From Capillidium heterosporum (Eukaryota; Entomophthoromycota; Entomophthoromycetes; Entomophthorales; Capillidiaceae): DNA of 64,000 nt. The position numbers and the translations under genes were made by a program. Below the pieces are notes generated by a model. It did no database searches. It saw only the letters and a program-made list of their open reading frames with translations, and was not told where the DNA came from. This document shows positions 46,161 through 57,590 of the stretch, piece after piece. The DNA lies in contig WBMQ01000003.1 in NCBI GenBank assembly GCA_016630905.1, positions 1,736,001 to 1,800,000 of the forward strand, given 5' to 3'. How positions within the stretch are numbered: position 1 is the stretch's first letter; each line of letters opens with the position of its first letter.

Positions 46161-48424
46161 ATGATGCTCTCAACTAAATTTTCAATTCTAATTCTACTGC
46201 TAACACTACCAATTGTCACGTTAACCAACAACCTCAACCTAAAGAAGAAATTTGACCTGCTTCCCACCATCAAGAGTAGTCCGATACCCAACGGTAAAAT
46301 AGTAGGCTACGGGGATTTCCTAAATCTACAAACCCTGTCCACCATATTCCTAAGTACAAACATCGACACAAACGAAATAAAAATCTACAACAACAATGTC
46401 AACAGCAACAGGTTTATCGAAACTGCATTTACCATTTCACTTTCAACCAAAGATATCGTAGATGGTGTAATACCTGTAGATATAAATAGGGACGGTTGGT
46501 TGGACTTGCTGGTGCTGTTCAAAGTCAAAGATGGGTTTAAAGTTCAAATTTATTTTAATGAAGGTGGTGTAAAGTTCTGTAAGTAGTTTTTTAATTCTTT
46601 ATATTAATATTTTGTAATGCTTTTTGATAATTTATTGTAGTGGATAGAACCGAAACTATAAAGGAAACCTTAACTAGTCACCCACTACTGATAGACTATT
46701 ACGGTACCATGTACGTAGACTTATTGGCTTATATTAAAGACGGCAACAAAGAGAGCCAACTAGTATTGTTTAAAAACAACAGCAATTTCAACAAGTTGGA
46801 TACGAGCTCGAATTTATTCGATATTGTTAATTTAGATAGAGTTAGCCTGCTACCTCTATCTAATTCCGATTCGAAGGACAAAGATGCGAAGGAAGAAGAT
46901 AAGCTTTGTGAATTTATAAGCCCCAACAGCAACGCCTACCTAGACCTTAACAAAGATTGTTCACCAGATCTATTTATTTTATGTAAGAACAAAGAGCAGT
47001 ATTACTATCAAATTTGGATATCACAACTAGACGGCAAGCAGCACAAGTTCAAGTTAAGTACAAGTGGCAAATTGCCCGATAACATTGGTCCCATCACCTT
47101 CTTGGACGGGCTGGGTAGGGGGAATATGGACATGTCTTTCGTCAGCTGCACTACCGAGAAGTGTACCTTCAACATCATCTACAATTCGATTGCCCTTGAC
47201 GATGCAAACAGTAAAGGTAAAGTTGAAGGGGAGGAAGGAGACAGATTATGCAAAGCCAACGACAAGTTTAGCTACGAACTCGATCATCCTATCCTACATC
47301 TAAAGTTAGATCTCGACAGTAGCAAGGATGGTATGAAATTTATCCTGCATCAACTACCCGACAAACTAGGTGGGAATCTACCCATCCGATACGGAGATTA
47401 CAATTTGGACGGCTACCCTGACTTCTTCCTAATTTTGACCAACTCTGACGGCAACGAGAGCTTCCTCAAAAATCTGTTTTCAACGACGCGAAGCGCGATC
47501 GGTATCTTCCAAAATACGTTATGTACCGTTGACCTCTGTAGTAAGGAACAGACCGAGTTGAAGTTACGTACCTTTGTCCAGGATCCCTTTATTTTGGACA
47601 ACACTTTAATCAAAGATGTGCAAGTGGTGGATGCCTTTTGGATCGACTTTCAAAACGATGTAAATACTGCTCATTTTGTTAACTTATTAAAACCTTTATA
47701 TAGGGAAATTTGGACCTGTTCATTCAGACCTACAACGGCAACCACATCTACCAAACATCGATCTTCCAGAACAACTTGGACAATGACGCCTTCTTCCTCA
47801 AGATGTCGGTTACTAACGGCATCTGCTCCAACCAATGCCAGCAGCTCATAGCTACCGATTCCGGCTCCAAAGATGTTAAACCTTATGGGGCTTTGGCTAT
47901 AGGTACCACCATCCAGTTCAAAGTTTTAGACCCAGTCGGAAACTTCAAGGTACATACCGTCAATCAACTTACCCAGTTTGGCTATCGCCATATCAACCCA
48001 ACCGTGCAAACTATAGGACTAGGTCGCACCAACAACTACCTGCAAGTACTGACTGTGGCTACGTCCAAGCTACTGCCCAATCTCAAATCTCAACAAGATT
48101 ACTACGACTTCAACGTCAAGCAGTTCTTTGGCGTCATCCCCAACTCCCATTTGGTTATCTTCCCCTACCAGGAGGAGGGGAAGGAAGGTTCCGATGCTCG
48201 AAGTTGGACGCGGGAACTCTACCTCAACAAAAAAAACTATTTATGGGATGTCTTACTCTCGCTGATCTTGAGTTGCTTGGTGTTGGCCATTGCGGTGGTC
48301 TATCTTCATAGGAGGGAGAAGGTACTATTTTTGCTTGCATTTGTATTGATATTTATATTTTAGAATGAAGATCTTAGGGAAAAAGAGCTGGCAGCGACAT
48401 AGAATCAACTTTGATGCCCTTTAG
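46161..48424 (+). CDS. ITFG1: T-cell immunomodulatory protein (TIP/ITFG1) homologue
   Basis: Type I membrane protein with an FG-GAP beta-propeller ectodomain. In animals it is linked to cell-surface and secretory roles; its role in fungi is not known to me. Exons 46161-46578, 46641-47659, 47704-48321 and 48371-48424 encode 702 residues. A signal peptide (MMLSTKFSILILLLTLPIVTL) is followed by propeller blades with Ca-binding-like loops: DINRDGWLDLL, DLNKDCSPDLFI, DYNLDGYPDFFL and DFQNDGNLDLFIQTYN (created by splicing). A membrane span DVLLSLILSCLVLAIAVVYL precedes a short tail. The last exon, entered by an AAG acceptor, yields HRINFDAL, closely like the animal family's HRFHFDAM end; using the earlier TAG acceptor loses it. 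Confidence 0.9.
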
Positions 48425-51400
48425 CTTTGCTATAGGTAATGCCACTTTTTAAATATAGCTTTTAACTTATGAAGTTCAAAAATTGGTTTGTATCAGTTTT
48501 ACTATAAAGATTGGTTTGAATACTTAATGTTTTTAAATGATAGTGAAGTTTGTAGTTTCAAATTATAAAATTATACCTGGATTATTTCATTTTAGTATAT
48601 ACATCATTTTAAAGCCTGTACCTTCAATTAAACTCTTATAAAGTTTCCCTTTGAACCTAAGTTTAAAGTTTCAATAGATATATAGTTATATTGTAGAATA
48701 GTGTTTCCTACATCATTTGGATTTCATTTCCAATACTTGTAGCCAATGAAATGTTGCTATATCTTTATATTTTTGGCTATTTGAACATGCTCACCCCCAA
48801 AATTAACTTTGCTACCTCTAAAAATGAGGATATGGGAAATACCGTTGTAGAATATAAACTCAAATTCGATGGTAAACTACAGCCACAGTCAATAAATTTG
48901 CGAACTGCAAGCTTCTTTATATATTAACATATGGAATTGACAGTTCATAAGCTTATTGGGCTTGGCTGTACTTGGCTTATACTTTTATAGTCTCAGTATT
49001 AATAAGTTTCAAATTGAATGGCTCACTATTATAATCAAATTGAGAACATGATGCATTTAATTTCGAACAAGGCAGTACTTTGAAATCTGCTATCAATTAC
49101 AAAGGTATTGATGTCTACCCTGCCTACAATTATGTATCTCATAAAGTCTACCTAAATTGCCCAGCCCTTAACCTTTCAACTATGGAAACTAACTATTTGA
49201 AAGGAATCGGCTGACTTTGATAATATTTTATTTACACTATATCCTGCAAAGAATCCATGAGCTATTAGCTATATAATAGGATTGAAGTGAAGAATTGCTC
49301 AACTCCAGGTAGTTGGGTAATTCAGTATTCTGGGGGATCTGATGCAAGAAATTGAACTTCATCCTTAGCATAAAAGGAATTTAACTCACCGAGCCCACAA
49401 AGTAGCAAGGTATAAATGCCACCGAGTCAAATCCAAAACCTCGCCCGAATTCCGATTTAAAGATGACCAACTTCTCCAGCTTATCACTCAAACACCATGA
49501 AACGACAGTGGTTGTTTTAAATAGAGTTACCCAATTCAACCAAGGCATATTCAGCTGGTACTTTCAATAAATCACCTTCAACGACATTTTTCAGACATAG
49601 TGCTTTATAGTTTAGAAAAGTAGACCAAGAAGTGTAAGCACAGTCAAAGGGAACCTGCAAGCCCAAGCAGATGATTGAAAATTATAACAAGCTTGTCAAA
49701 GCGGTGTATTCTATATCCTGTTGTTCTAAACTCTATGTAAGCTATTTCAAGTATGTGAAGGAGTATTTTGAAATAAAATATAGCCATTTCAATAGCTTAA
49801 TTGAAAAGAATTAGCAAGGCTGCCAAAGGCCAAATGGCTACTACATTTACATACAACCTGGAAGTCTTACTAACTTTGAGCTGTTTAAGCAGATATTAAC
49901 AAAACTGAAGAGCTTTATAATCCAAAACTACTGGAATGTGAGGTTTTTTTTAAAAAGGTATATACGATCTGATATTGACCCGCTTCCAATTTCTATAGAA
50001 CTCTGTATCAGCAAACATTTTACTCGATCTAAAATTTATCTTGTCCAGCTTCAAGGTGCTGTCCCTGAGCATCGACATATTTTCTGGAGATATCCGCAAG
50101 TTTCCTACCTTTAGTAACTTTCTGCATCTAGACTTATATGTAAATTACCAGTATTCAAACAATATATTCAAGCTACTAGCTGACTCTAAATATTTATCAA
50201 GAATTAGAAGCCATTGCTATAGTAAAGGAATCAATTTTTACGCACCTTTGTCACTGGAAGGAACTTGACCTAACCTTATCCTAGCCAACTGCTTCTTTTT
50301 CAACACCAGTCAAGCCGTTATATTCCTCAAGCTTCATTAGCCTAATCAGATTTGACCTTCAATTTTACAGCTCCAACCATGTCAGTGCTTGGATAGTAGT
50401 CCTGTTTAAAGCCTTAATCAGCTTGACAGGTCTAACTTTACAAAACTACTTTTCGATTAATATTTTCAACTTTAAATATGGCTTACAGCTAAACAACCTC
50501 CACTTGAAGCAACTTAAAAATATTATCGATCAGTTTTTCCACTTCCTTTCCAATCTGTAGATGTAGTTTGGATTTAAAACTTACCTTTGGTAACGAAGAT
50601 CCTATTTTGTTTCCAAATTTGAAGAATCCTGAGTTGAATAAAGCACAAAGGAAGTTTTATCAACCGATACTATACCACTTTTCATCCCTAGCGAGTTACA
50701 ATAATAGCTGTTAGTATGTTGATGTATATAGTACAATATACTTTTTTTTATATAGGCTTGATATTTCTATTTTAATTTGGCCTTTATGTTATCAACTATA
50801 TTTAAATACATTGATGGGATCAGTGGACTACCTTGTTAATGCGGTACGATATTACTTTAACCTTTCAATTTCAACACACTTTTCATTTAAATGAATAACT
50901 CAAAATCAAATAAACTTCTGGACCCATCTTCGACTCTAAAGATAACTTGGAGCTATCACCATATTTCCTGATCAGCTCTTAATTTTTTAACATCCTTGAA
51001 AATTTACTCTTACCAATCCTAATCCAAGATCACTACATTCTTTTCGTTCACAGCCCACCTACAAATGTAACTATTCCTAAATCCTTTAATAACTGTATCA
51101 TCCGACAAAGTCAAGAAACACCTGCAGTATTTTATAGTTTTATATTTTCTAAAGCTAGTATCCTTAATCAGTCCTGTGGCTGCCATAAGGAGTTTTTTAA
51201 CTTCTCGACAGTCTTCAACGATGGTTTTGAAGCTCTAACTAACATTGCTGTAAACAGAAAGCAAAAGATAATACTTCAACTATTTCAAATTATACCTACA
51301 ATTTTTACATGCAGAACTTAATGAAATTGTGGATGTAATTCAGAGTAGAGAGAGCACTGGTTTCCTATAGAGCTTCCCTCTCAACTGAAAATTAAATTTT

Positions 51401-53028
51401 AACTTCAAGTACTCAATATTAAACTCCCCTTAACTAACTGATAGCATAAAGGTAAATAATGGCTTTCTATCTCTCTATCTATATACCACAAAGTATTATA
51501 CAAAGCCAAAATTCTAAGCCTAAAGTTTGTTAGTTTACCTTAAACCTTAAAAAGTGCAATTTAGATGCATCTGTCTCCTATTTATAGTTATATAGATGGG
51601 TTCAACTTTTAAAAGAGCTTGGAAACGATAGGTTTGTTGCCAACTACTCCTACACAAATCTAAGTGTTAGTAATAATAGATTCATTCAGTATTTATATGA
51701 TATCAACGTTTCCATTACTAAATATACCAATAATAACGATGATATATTGTATCTATATATGTGGCTAGCCGACTTTGTATATACTAGGATATTAGTTATA
51801 TGAGAATAAGATTGATGTTTGAAATATTTTTGGTAGTCTATTACCAAGAGGTTTACGATGAAAACTCTAAATATAGATGAAAGGATAGATCCTTCTATTT
51901 AATAATCAATAATCTACTCCATATATAATCCTTAGTTATAGCTAACTTTTATGCTTTATCTATAAAATAAAGGCTGGATATCAAATAGTATAATTTTTCA
52001 TACTAGTAAATCGATTTTTCAAGGCAAAAAGCGATGTATTAAAGCTTTATATACCCATTTCATCAACTTATATATATCGAGTGTTAATTATGATGGTTGA
52101 GTCATCAACTTTTAATAAGAGTTTAAAACTCTAATGTAATGTTCATACAGGTTCATATATATCCAAATGTATATATCTTCTAATAACTAGGCCCTGCCTT
52201 TTAAAGAGAACATACACTTTGCTGAAGATTGACAAACCTCATTCGGATCTATCAAGGAACCCATGTAAACGTAATGGAGCTTTTCACAAATAGTTCATAT
52301 ACTTCAATATAAATACATTTTTCTCCAGAACTATGTCCCGTCTAATAAATTTTCAGGATTCAATACATCCATAGGTTTCCAAATTTATATCAAGTACATC
52401 TTATTCATAAATAATCATAACTTCTCCAAGCTTCAGCTTTCCTGAAACACTTGTATTGCTAAATTTTATATCTTGAAGAGCATTGCCATCCAAAAAGCTT
52501 ATAATTGATAGCCCTTAACACTATGTAGTATCAATTGTTGTTTGTAAGATACCATTACATCCGATGAGGAGCAGTACCTATATTGAAGAGGAAAATTTCT
52601 AATAAACTATATTTTTTAGATTAGTTCCAGGAAATTTATATAAAGGTAGTTATTGCAAAATCAAAATAGATTCTGCAAGTCTTAATGCTATATTGTAGTC
52701 AAGTACAAAAGATAATATATATGTATGTACTTGATAAAAGCACCTTTGAGTTTTATCCAGCCTACCTTCAACTTCAAAACTTTAGTAACGACAACTGATA
52801 GTAGCTTACAAAGGATCTAGTCCATTTCAACAAACTTCCGAAAATTGAAATATCCATCAGGGACTTCTTTAAAATTTAGATACTTTCTACCAACAACTAT
52901 ATCTAAACTTTGTTGTCAGGCAGGCTTTCCATCTGACTGCATCAAGAAATCTAAAAATATGTGTCTTGTGCTTGGACCCAGTATATAAACCTACGAAGAT
53001 GGATCCTTCTTAAAAGTAACTGAAAATC
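48425..53028. other. Gene desert with LRR-like debris
   Basis: 4.6 kb without an intact gene. Plus-strand fragments at about 50041-50270 (FKVLSLSIDIFSGDIRKFPTF, FLHLDLYVNY) and 50560-50660 (SLDLKLTFGNEDPILFPNL) have LRR character and are broken by stops, suggesting a dead F-box/LRR gene. A TATATAAA element at 52982-52989 precedes the lipase pseudogene. Confidence 0.45.
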
Positions 53029-54160
53029 ATGATCCAACTCAACTTCATCTTAGTAGGTTTATTAAGTATTGGTACCCTTGTAACCGTTGCTAAAATCACT
53101 ACCAACTAAAATATATAAATAGATGACAACTTATAAATCTCAGTTCAAGCTTTAAGGGCTTATAATGGTATCATCTTCTATGCTTCCTATTCTATCCAAC
53201 CCTAAATCAGAGACCATCTCCTTGGCTGATAGTTTCCTAGATGAATTTTACAAGCTATTCCTCGAATCTTTAATACAATATTTTTACAAATTTTCATCTA
53301 CAAGCTACCTTACAAGTTGGGCAACCTATCTTATATTTTCAAGCACGGTATGATAGCCAACGTTAAGAAGTACCTTTACCTGTCGATTATTTACAGATGT
53401 TTGATGGGTGGGATCCTTGGAAACGCTTTTGATTGTCAGGATGACTTTACTAACGTGAAAGTCATCTATAGCAAGGAGTTTGAAGTTTTGATTGTCATCA
53501 GTGTCGATATTAAGCAGAGGTCGATCACCATGTTATACTGCAGCACTCTCAAAGCCCAGAATTAGATCACCAACTTCGAGTACTAGTTGATAGGTTATTA
53601 GGGATTACCTAGAGATACCAAAGCCCATCAATAATGCCTTAACTACTACCAGCCAACTATGAACCAAGAACTAATTGCCATTAAAACATTGCTATTGAAG
53701 GATATGTTTAAAGGGCAAGCTTTGTATATAACTGAATACAATTTAGGTGTCACCATCTTCATCTTGTTCTTATCCAAGCAATTCAACCTGTTGAATGGAC
53801 TGAAAGATACGAGAAAGTTGATCAATTATATATATTCTAGCTTTCGCGTCAGTAACGACGCATTTGTTCAATACCTGCGTGATTTAAATATATAAGCCAC
53901 TCAATATACTGATCAGAACGGCATTGTACCTCACTTATCACTTCAACTGGTCGATTACATCCACGCTGATAGTGGGATCCACGAACATAAGATTGGAGTT
54001 TATGGAGGAACAGAGTTTGTGGTCTGTGGTTAAAATGTATGCGATGGAAATCCTGAATATAATTGGAAGGAAAGGTGCTACGTTTCTATAATCAAATATG
54101 TTGGATCTATGAATACACTCAACGTTCAAGTTTTGTCTTTGAGTTGTAAACCGACACTCG
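53029..54160 (+). pseudogene. Class 3 lipase pseudogene
   Basis: Colinear remains of a secreted class 3 lipase. ATG 53029 gives an intact signal peptide (MIQLNFILVGLLSIGTLVTVA). Then fragments in changing frames: FYASYSIQP; DCQDDFTNVKVIYSK followed by VDIKQRSITMLYCST (family: cysteine, strand, oxyanion strand); a TAG where the family's W-x-T-N tryptophan belongs; ITEYNLGVT in place of ITGHSLGGA, losing the catalytic serine; SSFRVSNDAFVQYL (family PRVGN-x-FA-x-YL); GIVPHL and YIHADSG (family DIVPHLP, Y-H). Several stops and frameshifts. Same order as the intact lipase at 32 kb. TATATAAA lies about 40 nt upstream. Confidence 0.8.
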
Positions 54161-55412
54161 AATATAGTACTGCTTTTGAAATTGTAACTTGGATTGATTA
54201 ATTATAATAAATCTATATTATTAATTGAAAGCTATAGTGAGATTTGAACAATAGTTTGATATATTTCAAATAATCTTCACATACATAGCTTTTCACTTTT
54301 TAAATTCAAATCAGTTCTATTGTTAAAGTCAACGTCTAATTTAAATTCAAGCCAAGCTGATTTGTAAATGTAAGTTGATATATTTTGACGTGAATAGTAT
54401 CTCCTATATTTCATGAAACTTACTATATAGTACCTCTAGCTTGAATTTAAAGTAATGTATTTCTTTAGGCAGATATCATAAATATACATTATAAATCAAT
54501 CTATAGTAAAAGCGAAGGTATCAATTTATTTTCCATCACCATAAAAATTTAATGGAAAAGTCTATCACAATTGTGCTTTTCAAATTAGCTTGGTTGATTT
54601 CTAGTATTAAACTTTCCAAGGTTCAATATCTTCTCAGTTTTCTAGGTACAGTACATTAAACTTTGTATTATATTAGATATAGTATGCTATTTTAAAACAT
54701 AAAATCGAAATAGTTTGTTATAATCGAGATCTACATCCCATTTATGCATCCCTACCTCTAACCTATAAACTTAAACCACATCTACTTCAAATTTGAAACC
54801 AAGTTACACTGACATAACTTATAAAATATAAAGTAAGCTAGCAGGTCGTATCTAGTCTGTTTCAGTACTTTGGAATATGCTCAAAGTCGATCTAAGATGT
54901 ATAAATTTAGAATAGTTCGTCGACAACTAGATGAAGCCATCTGATATTATAGCCAGATCTGTTGAAATTCTTTAGAGATAGATTATATTTATTAGTAATT
55001 CGGAAGTAAAGTAGCAAAAATACCTACATTCAATAATATCTGTCGAATCGGAAATGGATGCGGAACTCTAAAATATACTTTACTAGTTGACTAAGTAGTC
55101 TGCACCATAGCATTTCTTTCGGTCAATACCATATCCTGCATCAAAATGGACTTTCGCAAAGGATGTCGCTAAATTATAACTGTGCCTAACCTTTGATATA
55201 GCTTACTATCAAATGATTCTATACCAAAGTAACATAAGCTTTAAGCGATCCTTATACCAAGCCACCACTAACATTACTAAACGATCAAGCGGACCCTGCT
55301 TTAGCCATTTCAAAAATCCGACATCTACCGAGTTCAAGACGTCCCGAAAGGTATAAAAGCCAGCAAAACTACTCCATCTTCAACTACAAACAGATTAGAA
55401 AATCCAAAGCAA
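54161..55412. other. Gene-free stretch before the Cys-rich gene
   Basis: 1.25 kb of AT-rich sequence. The last 60 bp contain a TATAAAA box at 55352-55358. No other feature. Confidence 0.5.
55352..55358 (+). promoter_or_regulatory. TATA box before the Cys-rich secreted gene
   Basis: GGTATAAAAGCC, a near-canonical TATA box 55-61 nt upstream of the ATG, is the clearest in the window and fits the strong codon bias of the gene. Confidence 0.6.
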
Positions 55413-56072
55413 ATGAACAAGTTTACTTTCTCCTTACTCAGCATTAGCGCCTTGACCAATTTGGTAGTTGGCCTCGAATGCCCCAACGTCGGCACCACTT
55501 GCCTTTACCAAGGCGATCTCGCCTATGTCTTTGGCAACTCCAACACGCCCCAATGCTGGGAATCCAACGGTAGTGGCTTCAAATGTTTCCGCAAGCTCCA
55601 AGACGGTAGCTGCCCTCGCCAGGGTTTAACTACCGACGTCTCATCTTGCCCTAATTTCGTCCCTAAGCCTACCTGCCCCAAGGCTGGTGACGTATGCATG
55701 TACCAAGGGGATCTTGCTTACGTCTTTGGTGGCCCAAGAACTCCTGAATGTTGGACTAAAGTCAACAGCAGCTACAAGTGTCAGCGTAAGTCACCTTCCG
55801 GTACTTGTGCCCAAGATGGTAATACTCAGGATGCTAGTCAGTGCCCTGGGTTCGCACCCAAGTCGGATAAGCCTGATTGCCCAGCTAAAGGTACGATGTG
55901 CTTGTACCAGGGGGATATCGCCTATCTCTTTGGTATGAAGAGCGCTCCTGAATGCTGGGAGAAGAACGGTAATGGCCACAAGTGCTTCAAGAAGTCTGTA
56001 GGTGGCGAATGTGCCCGCCCCGAAACTACCCGTGATGTTTCCACTTGTCCTGGCTATGGTGCTGATCAGTAA
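55413..56072 (+). CDS. Secreted cysteine-rich protein with three tandem repeats
   Basis: 219 residues, single exon, family not recognised. The signal peptide MNKFTFSLLSISALTNLVVG is followed by three repeats of about 63-67 residues that fill the mature protein. Each repeat follows CP-x2-G-x2-C-x-YQGD-(L/I)-AY-x-FG-x4-P-(Q/E)-CW-x7-KC-x-(R/K)-K-x3-G-x-C-x5-T-x-D-x-S-x-CP, with six or seven cysteines. Each probably folds as a small disulfide domain. YQGD-(L/I)-AY and the ECW/QCW core are nearly invariant. GC-rich preferred codons and a TATA box suggest very high expression. It could be a wall protein, adhesin, lectin-like or effector protein; sequence alone does not decide. Confidence 0.85.
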   Translation: MNKFTFSLLSISALTNLVVGLECPNVGTTCLYQGDLAYVFGNSNTPQCWESNGSGFKCFRKLQDGSCPRQGLTTDVSSCPNFVPKPTCPKAGDVCMYQGDLAYVFGGPRTPECWTKVNSSYKCQRKSPSGTCAQDGNTQDASQCPGFAPKSDKPDCPAKGTMCLYQGDIAYLFGMKSAPECWEKNGNGHKCFKKSVGGECARPETTRDVSTCPGYGADQ

Positions 56073-57590
56073 TTTGAAATGACTTACTGCCTGAGTCTGA
56101 AATGACTATTAAAGAATTATTAATTATGTGTTTTTTAGTTTGATTTATTTCGGATTCTATTATTTAGTTTCATAGATACTTATAAGGTTACTTTGTTCTA
56201 GACGAACCGCCTTTGCAATAAAGACCTGTAGATATATTCGTATGTCTCTATATGTATACTATAAGTAAAGTAGGAAGAGATAAGTCTTAATACCAAAGGA
56301 GTTTAGATTGGTTTAGGATGATTCAAAGCAGCACCATTGAATTTGGAAAATCGAATGGAGTCATATATACACAGTTAACACTACATCATATCCTGATGTG
56401 CATCTTAGCTAGTTTAATAACTAAATCTTTTGTCTCAGTTTATAAGCCTTCATCAAAAGTTTCCCAACTTTTCGATCACTTTCTTCAATAGCTTCAGCTT
56501 CGTGCTCGATGTTGTGTAAGCCACTATCGGCTCAATATATTTAAATCAAAGCTCTTGCGAAATTATATATCTTCTATGGTTGAAATATTAGACAGACCTT
56601 TCTAACAGCTGTGTTTTAAGGTGCACATGGAAAATATAGTAGATGTGTTTTATTAATACTTTCAATGGAGTGAGCCTTTGATAACCTACACATAGTTTAC
56701 TTATGAACAGCGAAAGTCTAGGCTCAAGTAGACAGTACAGGTACTTTTAAAGCCACTATTAAAGTTTCTAGGCAAGGTCCATATGCTAATATTTGAATCC
56801 AAAGTATACGTCGACAATATATTTATCTTTGTGAGGTACACTTCAATTTATCAAATGGTCATCAACTTACAAAGGTTCTGGTACCAATTTGAGGAATGAC
56901 AATTAATGTTATGTTAAAACTAGTTTGAACTTACTAATTTCAAACAGTAAGCAATTCATTAATCGGAATCAAAAGAATTTACATGCAGGTCACTTACTTT
57001 TTCACATTATCCAAAGGAAATATGTCTAATATTAATGGAAAAGCAATTCAAAGCTATTTAGATCAATTAAAAGAACTATTTATATAAAAGCAAAAAGATA
57101 TATCGGATTGCAAGTATTAAATGATTTCATCCTATCTCTTAACGAACACATGCTTGCATAAACTATAAAGTTACTGTAACCATCGCTGTGATTAGAAATC
57201 ACCAGTTCCTTAGCAAAACTAACTTATTCGGTTGGCTGAAATTTTGAAATTTGAAGGGTTCGAAAATCAATTGCTAAGGAACATCTTATTGGCGGAACTT
57301 TCCAAAGTCAATTAAAAAGGTGGAGTACACGGTTTAGGAGGAACGAGCCAAGGAAAAAGGAAAAGGAAATCGAAGGAAGAACTCAAAGCTCAAGCCCAAC
57401 TTTCAACTTTATATTCCTGTTTAAAGACATTCGATTTATTTACTTTGGTTGTCGATTCACCTGCATAATTAGAGACACCATTTTAACTACACTTTACTAC
57501 TTACAACTACCGTTCGACAGCATTAATTTACTTTCATTTGAAAGCCGACTTACAACTTACAGCTTTTACCTTTATAGAAAGATTAAATAA
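56073..57590. other. Gene-free stretch before the NADPH oxidase
   Basis: 1.5 kb of AT-rich sequence with no open frame of note. The part from about 57300 onward is purine-rich and probably 5' untranslated or promoter sequence. Confidence 0.5.

Noticed and set aside
53165-53353. Open frame within the lipase pseudogene
   Set aside because: It is in a different frame from the recognisable lipase fragments and has no features of its own.
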